Of a DNA stretch of 64,000 bases, positions 53,608 to 62,914 are shown one piece after another; the stretch's first letter is position 1; the number at the start of each line of letters is the position of its first letter. The notes under the pieces are model-generated. The model saw nothing but the letters and a program-made list of their open reading frames with translations, made no database searches and was not told the origin of the DNA. A program made the position numbers and the translations under genes. Origin of the DNA: Longimicrobiales bacterium (GTDB lineage Bacteria > Gemmatimonadota > Gemmatimonadetes > Longimicrobiales > Gaopeijiaceae); contig OY282361.1 in NCBI GenBank assembly GCA_958295645.1, positions 704,927 through 768,926 of the forward strand. Direction: 5' to 3'.

Positions 53608-55224
53608 ATGCGCTTGGAGACGATGCGGGGGGCGGACGGCCCGTTCGTTGCGCCGTTGGTGGTCGTTGCGGTGGCGGAGGGGAGCGGCGAGGAGGAGGCG
53701 GGCTCGCTGGCCGCCTGGGACGAGCCGGCTTGGCGCGTGTTGACCGCGGCAAGGGCGGCCGGGGACTTTGCGGGCAAGGCAGGGGAGACCGTTCTGGCTT
53801 ACGGAGGCGCCTCTTCGGCCCCGGGGCGCGTGCTTTGTTGCGGGGTCGGGCCCCGGGAGTCGCTTTCGCCCGAGCGGATGCGCGAATTGGGAGGAAGGGC
53901 GGTGCGCGCCGCCGAGCGTTGCCGCGTGACGGCGCTGGCGGTGGTCGCGGATCACTTGGTGGGGGATGGAGAGGGCGGCGCGAGGCTGTGGCAGGGCTTG
54001 GCGGAGGGGCTCGTGTTGGCCTCCTGGCGGTACGACGAGCTTCGGACGCTCGTGCCGGACGGCGGAGGGGGCGAGCGGCCGCGCCGATCCGGGGAACGAC
54101 CTTCTCCGGGGCTGGAATCCGCTTCAGCCGCGGGGCCGCCTCCGCCGGCTGTGGAGGAAGCCGTCCTGGTTGGAGCCGCCGCCGGAACCGCTGCCGGAGC
54201 CGCGCGCACGGGCCAGGTGTTCGCCGATGGCGAGAACTTGGCGCGCACTCTGCAGGCGCGGCCGGGAAACCTGCTCACGCCGGCCCGGTTGGCGAAGGAG
54301 GCGGAGCGCGTCGCCGACGAGTCGGGGTTGGCCTGCCGGATTCTCGGCCAGCGCGAACTCGAGGCCGAGCGCATGGGCGCGCTGCTGGCCGTGGCGCGCG
54401 GTTCCACCGAGGAGCCCCGCCTGGTCGTGCTGCGCCACGACGGCGGCCGACCCGGCGAACCCCCGTTGGCGCTGGTGGGCAAGGGACTGACCTTCGACGC
54501 CGGCGGCATCTCCATCAAGCCTGCGAAGGGCATGGAGGAGATGAAGTACGACATGTCGGGCGGGGCGGCCGTGCTGGGCGCGATGCAGGCCGTGGGACGG
54601 CTCGGGCTGCCGGTCAACGTGATCGGCGTCGTCCCGAGTTCCGAGAACCTGCTGGGCGGGGCGGCCACGAAGCCGGGCGACGTGGTGACCACGCGCGCCG
54701 GGAAGACCGTCGAGGTGATCAACACCGACGCCGAGGGCCGCTTGATCCTGGCCGACGCGCTCGACTACGCCGCCGACGAGGAGCCCGCCGCCATAGTCGA
54801 TTGCGCCACGTTGACCGGCGCCTGCGTGGTGGCGCTGGGCCGCCATCGGTCGGGCCTTCTGGGCAACGACGACGCACTGCTGAGCGAGGTGGCCGAAGCC
54901 GGCGAGGCGGCGAACCAGCCCGTCTGGCGCCTGCCGATCGGCGCCCCGTACCGCGAGCAGCTCGACAGCGACTTCGCCGACCTGAAGAACGTGGGCGGGC
55001 GCGAAGGCGGCGCCGTCACGGCAGCCTGCTTTCTCGCCGAGTTCGTGCGCGGCGTGCCCTGGGCGCATCTCGACGTCGCGGGCACGGCCTACGGCAAGAC
55101 CGAGAGGCCGTATCTCCGCAACGGTCCGGCAGGGACTCCGTGCAGGCTCCTGTTGGAGTGGGTGCGGGCGAGGGCGGTCGGCCGGGCGCGCGCGGCGGAC
55201 GCGAGCGCCGGCCGGCACGCCTGA
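53608..55224 (+). CDS. pepA: leucyl aminopeptidase (M17)
   Basis: 538 residues. Dinuclear-metal aminopeptidase for peptide turnover. The variable N-terminal domain (about 1-200, with a Pro/Ala-rich linker near 155-180) is followed by the catalytic domain: VGKGLTFDAGGISIKP (metal Lys/Asp), KYDMSGGAAVLGAM and the signature NTDAEGRLILADAL. ATG 53608 lies 10 bases after icd. Confidence 0.95.
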   Translation: MRLETMRGADGPFVAPLVVVAVAEGSGEEEAGSLAAWDEPAWRVLTAARAAGDFAGKAGETVLAYGGASSAPGRVLCCGVGPRESLSPERMRELGGRAVRAAERCRVTALAVVADHLVGDGEGGARLWQGLAEGLVLASWRYDELRTLVPDGGGGERPRRSGERPSPGLESASAAGPPPPAVEEAVLVGAAAGTAAGAARTGQVFADGENLARTLQARPGNLLTPARLAKEAERVADESGLACRILGQRELEAERMGALLAVARGSTEEPRLVVLRHDGGRPGEPPLALVGKGLTFDAGGISIKPAKGMEEMKYDMSGGAAVLGAMQAVGRLGLPVNVIGVVPSSENLLGGAATKPGDVVTTRAGKTVEVINTDAEGRLILADALDYAADEEPAAIVDCATLTGACVVALGRHRSGLLGNDDALLSEVAEAGEAANQPVWRLPIGAPYREQLDSDFADLKNVGGREGGAVTAACFLAEFVRGVPWAHLDVAGTAYGKTERPYLRNGPAGTPCRLLLEWVRARAVGRARAADASAGRHA

Positions 55225-55228
55225 GGCC

Positions 55229-57271
55229 GTGGGAGAGCGCGCCGCCGCGTGGGACAAGGCCCTCCCGCGAATGTCCGGGCCGAAGGCTCCGCGGCCGGCA
55301 ACGCTGCTGCTCCCTGTTCTCGGCGCCGCCCTAGCCGTGCTGCCAGCCAAGTGGGCCGCCGCCGATCCTCCGGACTGGCAGGAGCCGCCGCCCCCGGACA
55401 CCGTCGCCGACTCCACCGCCGCCGCCGCGGCCACCGACAGCGCGGCCGCCGCCCAAGGCGATTCCACGGTCGTGGACAGTCTGCCGCTGCCCCACGTCCT
55501 TCCGTCGCTGGACGACATCGGGCCTTCGCGCGGCGCTCCCGGCGTCTGGGAGTGGGACCGCGCGGCGCTCTTGGCGGCTCGCGGACAGACGCTACTGGAT
55601 CTGCTGTCGCAGGTGCCGGGAGCGCTGGCCGTGCGAAGCGGCGACTTCGGCGCTCCAGCGACGGCGGTCCCGGTCGGCTTCGCCGGAGGTGGGCTGCGAC
55701 TCTACTTCGACGGCGTCGAACACCTGCCGTTGACCGGCGCGGTGCCCGACCTCTCGCGGGTGACGTTGTCGGGGCTGGAGGGGATTCGCGTGATTCGCCG
55801 GGGCAGCGGGATCGAGGTGCATCTGTTCCGTTTGGTTCATGCCGACGCCCGGCCGTACTCGCTCATCGAGGCGGGCACGGGCGACCTGGACACGAACATC
55901 TTGCGGGCCACGTTCTCCTTTCCCCGGCTCGTGCGCGGGAAGGGCGCGGCGGCCCTGGAGCGGCTTGACGCGCAGGGGCCGGACGACGCGGGCGCGGTGA
56001 CGGGGGGATGGTTCCGCTACAGCCTTCACCGCGGAGACGCGGCGGGACTGCGCTTCGAGTACCGGCGCGTGTCGGCCAAGCAGTCCGTTCCGCCGGAGGC
56101 GCCGGCCGCCGGAGCCCAGCGTTCCGACTGGACGGTGCAGGGCTCTTGGGCCCCGTTGGACGGCATGCTCGCGGAGGCCTGGGCGACCGGTGCGTCCATT
56201 GCGCCCTCCCCGGATTCCGCGCCGAGTTCGGGGCCGGCGGCGGTGACGGCCTTGGCGCGGCGGCAGTACGGCGGACGACTCTCGGGCCGGAGGGGATGGC
56301 TCTGGGGCCGCGCCGCATTGCGCACGAACGACGGCGCCGGGGTGCCGGAGCGGGAGCTGTCGGCGGAGCTGTCGGCGTCGCATTCGCGCTGGGGGGGAGC
56401 GAGCGTCCAGGGCTGGCAGGAGAAGTGGGGCGGGGACTCCGGATCCGGGTACGACCTCCGCGTCTGGGCGGCGCCGGCGTCGTTCCTGACGCTGTTCGGC
56501 GAGGCGGGAGACGGACGCCGGTCGGCGGCGTTGCGCGGGAGGGCCGCGCTCCCGGCGGACTCGGCGGGGATGGGACCGGAGGACGAGTCCAGCGATCCGC
56601 CGGACAGCCGCTTCGTGGAGCGAACCCGCCTGCGATACGGTGCGAGCGCTCACCGGTGGGGGGTCGAGTTGTCGGCCGCGCGGATCGCGGTGGAAGCCGA
56701 CTCGGTCTGGCCGACGCAGTTGCCGTTCGACCGCGACGGGTTGGTCCTGCCTCAACCTAGGCGCGCGGGCTGGGATCTGTCGGTGCGCCTGCCGCTGCGG
56801 CCGCGCGGCCTGTTCCTGCGAGGCCAGGCGCAGCTGTGGGACGCGCGGGATTCCGTCTCGGCGCCGCCGGACTCGGTCTCGCCGCCGCCGCCTCTCGTCT
56901 ACTTTCCCGATCATGTCTACGACGCGGCCCTGTCTTTCCACCGCGCCTTTCTCGAGACGGAGAACTTCGAGCTGTGGGTGGACCTGGGCGCCCGGGGGCG
57001 AGCGGCGATGGCCGTGCCCGTGCCCGAGAAGCCGGAGGACGGCACGGTCATGCCGACGGCGGCCGAAGGCGAAGGAGAGGACGCGCGGACTCCGTCGGTC
57101 GTGCCTTTCTACCAGAGCTGGTATCTCCGCGTTCAGATGCGGTTCCTCTCGGTGAACATCTTCCTGAACGTGGAGAACCTGACTTTGCGCGACTACAACC
57201 AGGACGTGCCGGGGCGTCTGCTTCCGGGGACGCGGGGCCTCTACGGGATCCGCTGGACGCTGTGGAACTGA
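55229..57271 (+). CDS. exported TonB-plug/beta-barrel-like outer-membrane protein
   Basis: 680 residues from GTG 55229; ATG 55271 would place the signal peptide (MSGPKAPRPATLLLPVLGAA) at the very N terminus and is equally plausible. A Pro/Asp/Ser-rich linker follows. Then comes a plug-like domain (about 105-200: TLLDLLSQVPGALAVRSGDFG, LYFDGVE, GLEGIRVIRRGSGIEVHLF) as in TonB-dependent receptors, and about 450 residues of alternating strands ending YGIRWTLWN. No TonB box is evident. It could be a divergent receptor for an unknown ligand. Confidence 0.7.
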   Translation: MGERAAAWDKALPRMSGPKAPRPATLLLPVLGAALAVLPAKWAAADPPDWQEPPPPDTVADSTAAAAATDSAAAAQGDSTVVDSLPLPHVLPSLDDIGPSRGAPGVWEWDRAALLAARGQTLLDLLSQVPGALAVRSGDFGAPATAVPVGFAGGGLRLYFDGVEHLPLTGAVPDLSRVTLSGLEGIRVIRRGSGIEVHLFRLVHADARPYSLIEAGTGDLDTNILRATFSFPRLVRGKGAAALERLDAQGPDDAGAVTGGWFRYSLHRGDAAGLRFEYRRVSAKQSVPPEAPAAGAQRSDWTVQGSWAPLDGMLAEAWATGASIAPSPDSAPSSGPAAVTALARRQYGGRLSGRRGWLWGRAALRTNDGAGVPERELSAELSASHSRWGGASVQGWQEKWGGDSGSGYDLRVWAAPASFLTLFGEAGDGRRSAALRGRAALPADSAGMGPEDESSDPPDSRFVERTRLRYGASAHRWGVELSAARIAVEADSVWPTQLPFDRDGLVLPQPRRAGWDLSVRLPLRPRGLFLRGQAQLWDARDSVSAPPDSVSPPPPLVYFPDHVYDAALSFHRAFLETENFELWVDLGARGRAAMAVPVPEKPEDGTVMPTAAEGEGEDARTPSVVPFYQSWYLRVQMRFLSVNIFLNVENLTLRDYNQDVPGRLLPGTRGLYGIRWTLWN

Positions 57272-57323
57272 AGGGTTGCGCGTGGAGCCGGGGACTTGGA
57301 TCCGGTCGGGCGGGGGTGGCGGC

Positions 57324-58220
57324 GTGATCCGCAGCATGACGGGATACGGGGCGGCGGAGAGGGCGTTGCCGGGAGGACGCCTGCTGCGCGTCGAAGCTCG
57401 CGCGATCAACCACCGCCATCTGAGCACGAGCGTCCGCCTGCCGGTCGGGTGGGGGGATATGGAGCCTGTGGTGGTCGGCCGGGCTCGGGCGGCGTTGCGG
57501 CGCGGCCGGGTGTCGCTGTCGGTGCGGTGTGGGGGCGGCGGCGACGCCGGGGCGCCCTCGAGCGGGTTGCGGTTGGACGAAGAGAGAGTGCTCCGGGCGG
57601 TCGAACTCCTCCGCGAAGCCTGTGCGCGCTTGGGCGTCGACGACCGGCTGGACGCGGCGGCCCTGGCTCGGTTGCCGGGGGCGTGGCGCACAGAGCCGGA
57701 CGACGGCGACCCTCCCCCGGAGAGCGTCGCGCTGGCGGACTGCGTGGACGAAGCGCTGCGGGGCGTGACGCGGATGCGGGAGGCCGAGGGTCGGCGCCTG
57801 GAGAAGGCGTTGCGAAGGAGCGCGGCGGAGATTGCCAGCGCGGTGGACAGCATCGAGGCGCGGGCGCCCGAGCGGCTGGTTCGCCAGCGCGACCGCCTGC
57901 GGGAGCAAGTCCGCGTGCTGGCCGCCGGGGCGGACGCCGACGAGGATCGCTTGGCCCGCGAGGTGGCCTACTTGGCCGCGAAGTGGGACATCTCGGAAGA
58001 AATCGTGCGATTGCGGTCCCATCTGCAGATGTTTCTCGACGTGCTCGGCGCGCCGGCCGGCAAGCCCGCCGGGAAGCGGCTCGAATTCGTGGCCCAGGAG
58101 ATGAACCGCGAGGCGAACACGATCGGCGCCAAGGCCAACGACGCAGCCATCTCCGCGGCGGTGGTGGCGATCAAGGACGAACTCGAGCGGATTCGAGAGC
58201 AGGCGGAGAACGTGGAATGA
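57324..58220 (+). CDS. yicC: YicC/YloC-family endoribonuclease
   Basis: 298 residues. GTG 57324 is chosen because the family begins xxSMTGYG: here VIRSMTGYGAAE. The C-terminal domain carries AKWDISEEIVRLRSHL and GKRLEFVAQEMNREANTIGAKANDAAIS, the family hallmark and proposed metal site. It acts in RNA turnover. The yicC-gmk-rpoZ order is widespread. Confidence 0.93.
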   Translation: MIRSMTGYGAAERALPGGRLLRVEARAINHRHLSTSVRLPVGWGDMEPVVVGRARAALRRGRVSLSVRCGGGGDAGAPSSGLRLDEERVLRAVELLREACARLGVDDRLDAAALARLPGAWRTEPDDGDPPPESVALADCVDEALRGVTRMREAEGRRLEKALRRSAAEIASAVDSIEARAPERLVRQRDRLREQVRVLAAGADADEDRLAREVAYLAAKWDISEEIVRLRSHLQMFLDVLGAPAGKPAGKRLEFVAQEMNREANTIGAKANDAAISAAVVAIKDELERIREQAENVE

Positions 58221-59041
58221 CGGCGCGGCCACGGCTTCTCGTGCTGGTCGGCCCCTCGGGGGCGGGGAAGACGGCGATTGCCCGGCGCCTGGTCGAGCGA
58301 CAGCCCGGCCGGTTCGCGCTCTCGGTCTCGGCCACCACGCGCCGGCCGCGGCGCGGCGAGCAGGCTGGCGTGGAGTACGACTTCGTCTCGCGCAAGGAAT
58401 TCGAGGCCATGATCGGCGCAGGCGCTCTGGCCGAATGGGCGGAGGTGCACGGCCGCTACTACGGGACTCCCTGGCGCAATCTGGGCGGGCTCGCGACGAC
58501 TCCGGCCGCCGCGTCGGCATCGAGTCCTTCGGAACCGGTGGCCCAGGAGCCGATCCTCGTCCTGGACATCGACATCCAGGGTGCGCGGCAAATCATGGTG
58601 CGCAAGCCGGGCGCTTTGGTTATCTTTGTCGTTCCCCCTGGGCCCGGGCCATGGCTGAAGCGGCTTCGCGGAAGAGGGACGGAGTCGCCCCGCGAGATCG
58701 CCAAGCGTCTGTCCACTGCGTTGCGCGAGATCGAAGAGGTTTCCTCCCTCTGCGATGCGCCTTCGTTCGGCGGATTCGTGGTCAACGGGACCGTCGGCCA
58801 AGCCGCGCGGGACGTCGTGTCCGTGCTCGAGGCGGGCGCGGGGGGAAGCGAGTCGGCGAAGGACGCCGGGCATGCGAAGATTGCGGCCCTGTGCCGAGGT
58901 TTGGCGCAGGGCGCCCGGCTGGAAATTGCGCGGCTCTGGGAGTCCGCCCTGGATCAGCGGGCGGGAGCGGGAGGAAAGCGGGCGGACGCCGGCGCAGAGC
59001 GCCCTGAGAGAGATCGAATCCAAGCCGAGGAAAGAGCATGA
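58217..59041 (+). CDS. gmk: guanylate kinase with insertion and long C-terminal tail
   Basis: 274 residues; most are about 200. It converts GMP to GDP. P-loop GPSGAGKT, then TTRRPRRGEQAGVEYDFVSRKEFE, HGRYYGTP, LDIDIQGARQI and LRGRGTESPREIAKRL are all intact. A 24-residue Ala/Ser/Pro-rich insertion follows HGRYYGTPWRN (about residues 87-110), and about 65 extra residues follow the usual end. ATG 58217 overlaps yicC by 4 bases. Confidence 0.93.
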   Translation: MTARPRLLVLVGPSGAGKTAIARRLVERQPGRFALSVSATTRRPRRGEQAGVEYDFVSRKEFEAMIGAGALAEWAEVHGRYYGTPWRNLGGLATTPAAASASSPSEPVAQEPILVLDIDIQGARQIMVRKPGALVIFVVPPGPGPWLKRLRGRGTESPREIAKRLSTALREIEEVSSLCDAPSFGGFVVNGTVGQAARDVVSVLEAGAGGSESAKDAGHAKIAALCRGLAQGARLEIARLWESALDQRAGAGGKRADAGAERPERDRIQAEERA

Positions 59042-59250
59042 GAGTCTTCTCCCCCGAACTCGTCGCCGAGCACAACCAGAGCAAGTACCTGGGCGTGCTC
59101 GTGGCAGCCAAGTACGCGCGCGAACTCAATCAGCTGCCCACCGAGCCGTACGGCGACCAGAAGAAGCTGACGACCCGCGCCCTCGAGGCGATCACCTCCG
59201 GCCAAGTGGACTACAGCTTGGTCGAGCGCAGGCGGACTGGACCGGAGTAG
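59038..59250 (+). CDS. rpoZ: RNA polymerase omega subunit
   Basis: 70 residues from ATG 59038, overlapping gmk (ATGA). KYLGVLVAAKYARELNQLP and KKLTTRALEAITSGQVDYSL match the omega fold. It stabilises the beta' subunit, and position after gmk is typical. It is followed by coaBC after four bases. Confidence 0.9.
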   Translation: MRVFSPELVAEHNQSKYLGVLVAAKYARELNQLPTEPYGDQKKLTTRALEAITSGQVDYSLVERRRTGPE

Positions 59251-59254
59251 CGTC

Positions 59255-60574
59255 TTGCCGCCGGGCTCCGAACCCCCGGACGCCCGCGAGCCGCGCGACG
59301 CCTTGCCGCCGGAGCCGCTCTCCACGCCGGAGCCGTTCCCCTCCGACGCCCGCGAGCCGCGCCCTCCGTGGCAGGGCAAGAGAGTGGTCCTGGGAGTCTC
59401 GGGAGGCATCGCGGCCTACAAGTCGGTTCAGGCGGCCCGCGACTTGACCGTCTTCGGGGCGACCGTCGACGTCGTCCTCACGCCTGCCGCCACGGAGTTC
59501 GTGGCTCCCCTCTCGTTCGCCGGCGTCACGGGCAGGGAGCCCTGTCGGAGCACGTTCGGCATCGGCGCCGACGGCGCCCTGCACATGGACTTGGCGCGCA
59601 AAGCGGACTGCGTCTGCGTCGCGCCCGCCACGGCCGACCTGCTCGCGCGGGCCGCCTCCGGCCAAGCCGACGACCTGCTCGCGGCCGTCCTTCTGGCGAC
59701 CCGTGCCCCGGTGCTGGTGGCGCCGGCCATGAACGACGCCATGTTCGCGCATCCGCAGACCCAGGCCAACTTGTCCCGGCTGGAGAACGTGTTCGGCTAC
59801 AGGCGCGTGGGACCCGTCGCGGGCAGGCTGGCCGCAGGCGAAGGGAGCGGAGCGGGCCGCATGGTCGAGCCGAGCGTCGTCGTTCAGGCGGTGGGGCGCG
59901 CTCTGGCGGGGGATTCGGCTCTTGCGGGCGTCCACGTGCTGGTGACCGCCGGGCCGACCTGGGAGCCGCTGGACCCGGTGCGCTACTTCGGCAACCGCTC
60001 GTCGGGCAAGATGGGATACGCCTTGGCCGCGGCGGCTTGGCAGCGAGGCGCCGAGGTGACCCTGGTGTCCGGACCGTCCGGCGAAGAGCCTCCGTGGGGC
60101 GTCGAGCTGGTCCGGGTGGAGACCGCGCTCGAGATGCGCGAAGCCGTCCTGGATCGAGCGGGCGGCGCCGCTGTCGCCGTCCACGCCGCGGCCGTTTCCG
60201 ACTACCGGCCCCGCCAGGTCTTGAGCGAGAAGATCAGGAAGAGCGAGACGGGCAGCGGAATGGACGTGCCCGTCGTCTCGAATCCCGACATTGCGACCGA
60301 GTCGCGCAGGCGCATGCCGCCCGGCGGCGTCTCCGTGGGCTTCGCCTTGGAGACTTCCGACGTCGTGGCGCGGGCGAAGGCGAAATTGGCGAACAAGGGA
60401 TTCGACTTCATCGTCGCGAACCGCGCCGGCGTGGAAGGCGAGGGCTTCGGCGCCGACACCAACCGCGCCTTCATCGTCGAGCCCGACAATGCGCCCCGGG
60501 AGCTGCCGCTGATGCCCAAGGACGCTCTGGCCGGCCGGATCATGGAGTTGATCGAAGGGAGGCTGGCGGGTTGA
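59255..60574 (+). CDS. coaBC: phosphopantothenoylcysteine decarboxylase / phosphopantothenate-cysteine ligase
   Basis: 439 residues from TTG 59255. Two steps of coenzyme A synthesis. The CoaC flavoprotein half (about 45-220) shows GGIAAYKS, the active-site His in LHMDLA and PAMNDAMF with its Asn. The substrate-clamp ACG motif reads LAAG, so the cysteine that reduces the intermediate in E. coli Dfp is replaced by Ala (codon GCA at about 59833-59835). The CoaB half (about 225-439) has VTAGPTWEPLDPVRYFGNRSSGKMGYALA and SNPDIA. The first 35 residues are a Pro-rich extension. Confidence 0.93.
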   Translation: MPPGSEPPDAREPRDALPPEPLSTPEPFPSDAREPRPPWQGKRVVLGVSGGIAAYKSVQAARDLTVFGATVDVVLTPAATEFVAPLSFAGVTGREPCRSTFGIGADGALHMDLARKADCVCVAPATADLLARAASGQADDLLAAVLLATRAPVLVAPAMNDAMFAHPQTQANLSRLENVFGYRRVGPVAGRLAAGEGSGAGRMVEPSVVVQAVGRALAGDSALAGVHVLVTAGPTWEPLDPVRYFGNRSSGKMGYALAAAAWQRGAEVTLVSGPSGEEPPWGVELVRVETALEMREAVLDRAGGAAVAVHAAAVSDYRPRQVLSEKIRKSETGSGMDVPVVSNPDIATESRRRMPPGGVSVGFALETSDVVARAKAKLANKGFDFIVANRAGVEGEGFGADTNRAFIVEPDNAPRELPLMPKDALAGRIMELIEGRLAG

Positions 60575-61404
60575 GCGAGGCCGCCGAGCGCTTGGCGGTC
60601 TATCTCGACCAGCGCCGCCGCCTGGGCGAGCCGGCGTTGGCGCCCTCCGCCCCGGCCGAGATGGTGGAACTGGCGGCCGCGGCAGCCGCGCGGGGGCTGC
60701 TGGGCCCGCCCGACGCGGATGAGACGCGCGGCGGGGGCGCGGAGAGAGGCGCAGGGCGGCGAAGTCCAGCTGGCGCGGCCGATACCGTCCTCCCAACCGG
60801 CGCGGCCGAGACGGCTCGGTGGGCCGCCTCGGCGGGTTACGACGACTTGCGCAAGGCTGCCTTGGGCTGCACGCGTTGCCGACTCGCCGGTGGACGCAGG
60901 AACGTTGCCTTCTCGGACGGCAGCCCGGACGCGCGCCTTGTCGTGGTGGGCGAAGCGCCGGGTGCGGAGGAGGACGCGACGGGATTGCCGTTCGTGGGGC
61001 AGGCGGGCAAGCTCTTGGACCTCATGCTCGCTGCCGTCGGGCTGTCCCGGAAGGAGTCGGTGTACATATGCAACGTCCTCAAGTGCCGGCCGCCGGGCAA
61101 TCGCAACCCGATGCCCGACGAGATCGAGGCCTGCGCGCCCTTTCTGAAGCGCCAGATCGAGCTGGTGGCGCCGGCGGCGCTGCTGGCCGTCGGTGCCTTC
61201 GCGGCAAACTGGCTTGCCGCGTCCCATTCGGCCCCGGGCCAGTCCCAAAGAGCCCTGGGCAAGCTGCGGGGCGAAGTGTACCGTTACGGTGCGACGCCGC
61301 TGGTGGTCACCTATCACCCGGCGGCCTTGTTGAGGAACCCGGCATGGAGCCGGTTGGCCTGGGACGATCTGCAGCTGCTCCGCCGAGTGATGGACGAGAA
61401 GTGA
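60571..61404 (+). CDS. family 4 (Fe-S) uracil-DNA glycosylase
   Basis: 277 residues from TTG 60571 (TTGA overlap with coaBC). It removes uracil from DNA. Four cysteines for a 4Fe-4S cluster are visible: CTRC, KC in NVLKCRPPGNRNP, and EACAPFL. Also present are GEAPGAEEDATGLPFVGQAGKLLD and the C-terminal TYHPAALLR motif. The first 90 residues are an Ala/Gly-rich extension lacking in short family members. Confidence 0.92.
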   Translation: MSEAAERLAVYLDQRRRLGEPALAPSAPAEMVELAAAAAARGLLGPPDADETRGGGAERGAGRRSPAGAADTVLPTGAAETARWAASAGYDDLRKAALGCTRCRLAGGRRNVAFSDGSPDARLVVVGEAPGAEEDATGLPFVGQAGKLLDLMLAAVGLSRKESVYICNVLKCRPPGNRNPMPDEIEACAPFLKRQIELVAPAALLAVGAFAANWLAASHSAPGQSQRALGKLRGEVYRYGATPLVVTYHPAALLRNPAWSRLAWDDLQLLRRVMDEK

Positions 61405-61483
61405 CGCGGCCGCCCAAGACGGGCGGACATCGGCTGGAAGCGCGGGGCGGTTCGCGGCGCCGCCCGGGGCCAGGAGGACGGAC

Positions 61484-62914
61484 GTGAGCGAGGCGATTCC
61501 CCTTCAAACCGATGTCGAGGAGCAGGCGCCGGAACGCCGCTCGTCTTCCGAGCGCCAGTCCCCGTTCGCGCCCGTAGCCGAAGCCTCCGTGTTGGGAGGC
61601 ATGCTGATCGACGGCACCGCGGTGGCCCGCGCTCTGGAAGTCGTGGACGACTCCATGTTCTTCCGGGAGGCGCACCGGCGGTTGTTCCGGGCCATGACGC
61701 GTCTGTTCGAGCGAGGCAGCGTGCTGGACGTCATCACCGTCTCGGAAGAACTCAAGAACGCGGGCGAGCTCGACGACGCGGGCGGCCTGGAGTATCTGGC
61801 CTCCTTGCTGGATGCGGTTCCCACGGCCGCCAACATCGAGTACCACGCCCGCATCGTCGGGGAGAAGGCCCTCCTGCGCCGGCTGCTCGAAGCGGCCAAC
61901 GAGATCGCGCGCGACGTCTACGATCCTGGCGAATCGACTGCCGAGGAACTGTTGGACCGGGCCGAGAACCGCGTGTTCGCCGTCTCCCAGTCCCGCGGCC
62001 GGGCCGGATTCGTGTGGATCAAGGAAATCCTTTGGCCGACCTTCGAACGCATCGACAAGCTTCAGGAGTCGGCGGGCGGCATCTCCGGATTGCCGACGGG
62101 CTTCGTGGACCTCGATCAGATGACCACCGGACTGCAGCCCGGCGATCTCGTCGTCGTCGCGGGCCGCCCGTCCATGGGCAAGACGTCGTGGGTGCTCAAC
62201 GTGTCGCAGTCGGTCGCTCTCAACCAAGCCACGCCCGTGGCGATCTTCAGCTTGGAGATGTCCAAGGAGCAGCTTGTTCAGCGATTCCTTTGCGCCGAAG
62301 GACGGGTGGACGCCCAGAGACTGCGGCGCGGCCTCCTGTCGCCGGACGAGTACCAGCGCCTCGGGAGGGCGTCGGGGCGTCTCAACACGGCGCCCATTTG
62401 GATCGACGACTCGGCCACGTCCAACGTGCTCGAGATGAAGGCGAAAGCGCGGCGCCTCAAGTCGGAATCCGACCTCGGTCTGATCGTGGTCGACTACATG
62501 CAGCTGATGTCGTCGTCCAGCGGAAGGAGCGACGGCAGGGTGCAGGAGATCAGCGAGATATCGAGGGGTCTCAAGGCGATGGCGAGGGAGATCGGCGTCC
62601 CGCTGATCGCGCTCAGCCAGCTCAGCCGCGCCCCGGAGCAGCGCACGGATCGCCGTCCCCAGCTGTCGGATCTCAGGGACAGCGGGTCCATCGAGCAGGA
62701 CGCCGACTTGGTGATGTTCCTCTACCGTCCCGAGTACTACGACGGTCCGGCCGACAAGGACGGGAACTCGCTCGTGGGCAAGGCCGAGCTGATTCTGTCG
62801 AAGCAGCGCAACGGCCCCACGGGCAAGATCGACCTGTTCTTCCACAAGGAATTCACGCGCTTCGACTCGGTGGCGCCGGAGCGAGAACGCGAGAGCGGGG
62901 AAGGCGGGCATTGA
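61484..62914 (+). CDS. dnaB: replicative DNA helicase DnaB
   Basis: 476 residues from GTG 61484; AGGAGG about eight bases ahead fixes the start. Hexameric replication-fork helicase: N-terminal domain (about 25-130, EASVLGGMLIDG), RecA-like domain with Walker A GRPSMGKTS, FSLEMSKEQL, Walker B LIVVDYMQLM, and SQLSRAPEQRTDRRPQLSDLRDSGSIEQDAD. No intein. It overlaps ispD by 4 bases. Confidence 0.96.
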   Translation: MSEAIPLQTDVEEQAPERRSSSERQSPFAPVAEASVLGGMLIDGTAVARALEVVDDSMFFREAHRRLFRAMTRLFERGSVLDVITVSEELKNAGELDDAGGLEYLASLLDAVPTAANIEYHARIVGEKALLRRLLEAANEIARDVYDPGESTAEELLDRAENRVFAVSQSRGRAGFVWIKEILWPTFERIDKLQESAGGISGLPTGFVDLDQMTTGLQPGDLVVVAGRPSMGKTSWVLNVSQSVALNQATPVAIFSLEMSKEQLVQRFLCAEGRVDAQRLRRGLLSPDEYQRLGRASGRLNTAPIWIDDSATSNVLEMKAKARRLKSESDLGLIVVDYMQLMSSSSGRSDGRVQEISEISRGLKAMAREIGVPLIALSQLSRAPEQRTDRRPQLSDLRDSGSIEQDADLVMFLYRPEYYDGPADKDGNSLVGKAELILSKQRNGPTGKIDLFFHKEFTRFDSVAPERERESGEGGH

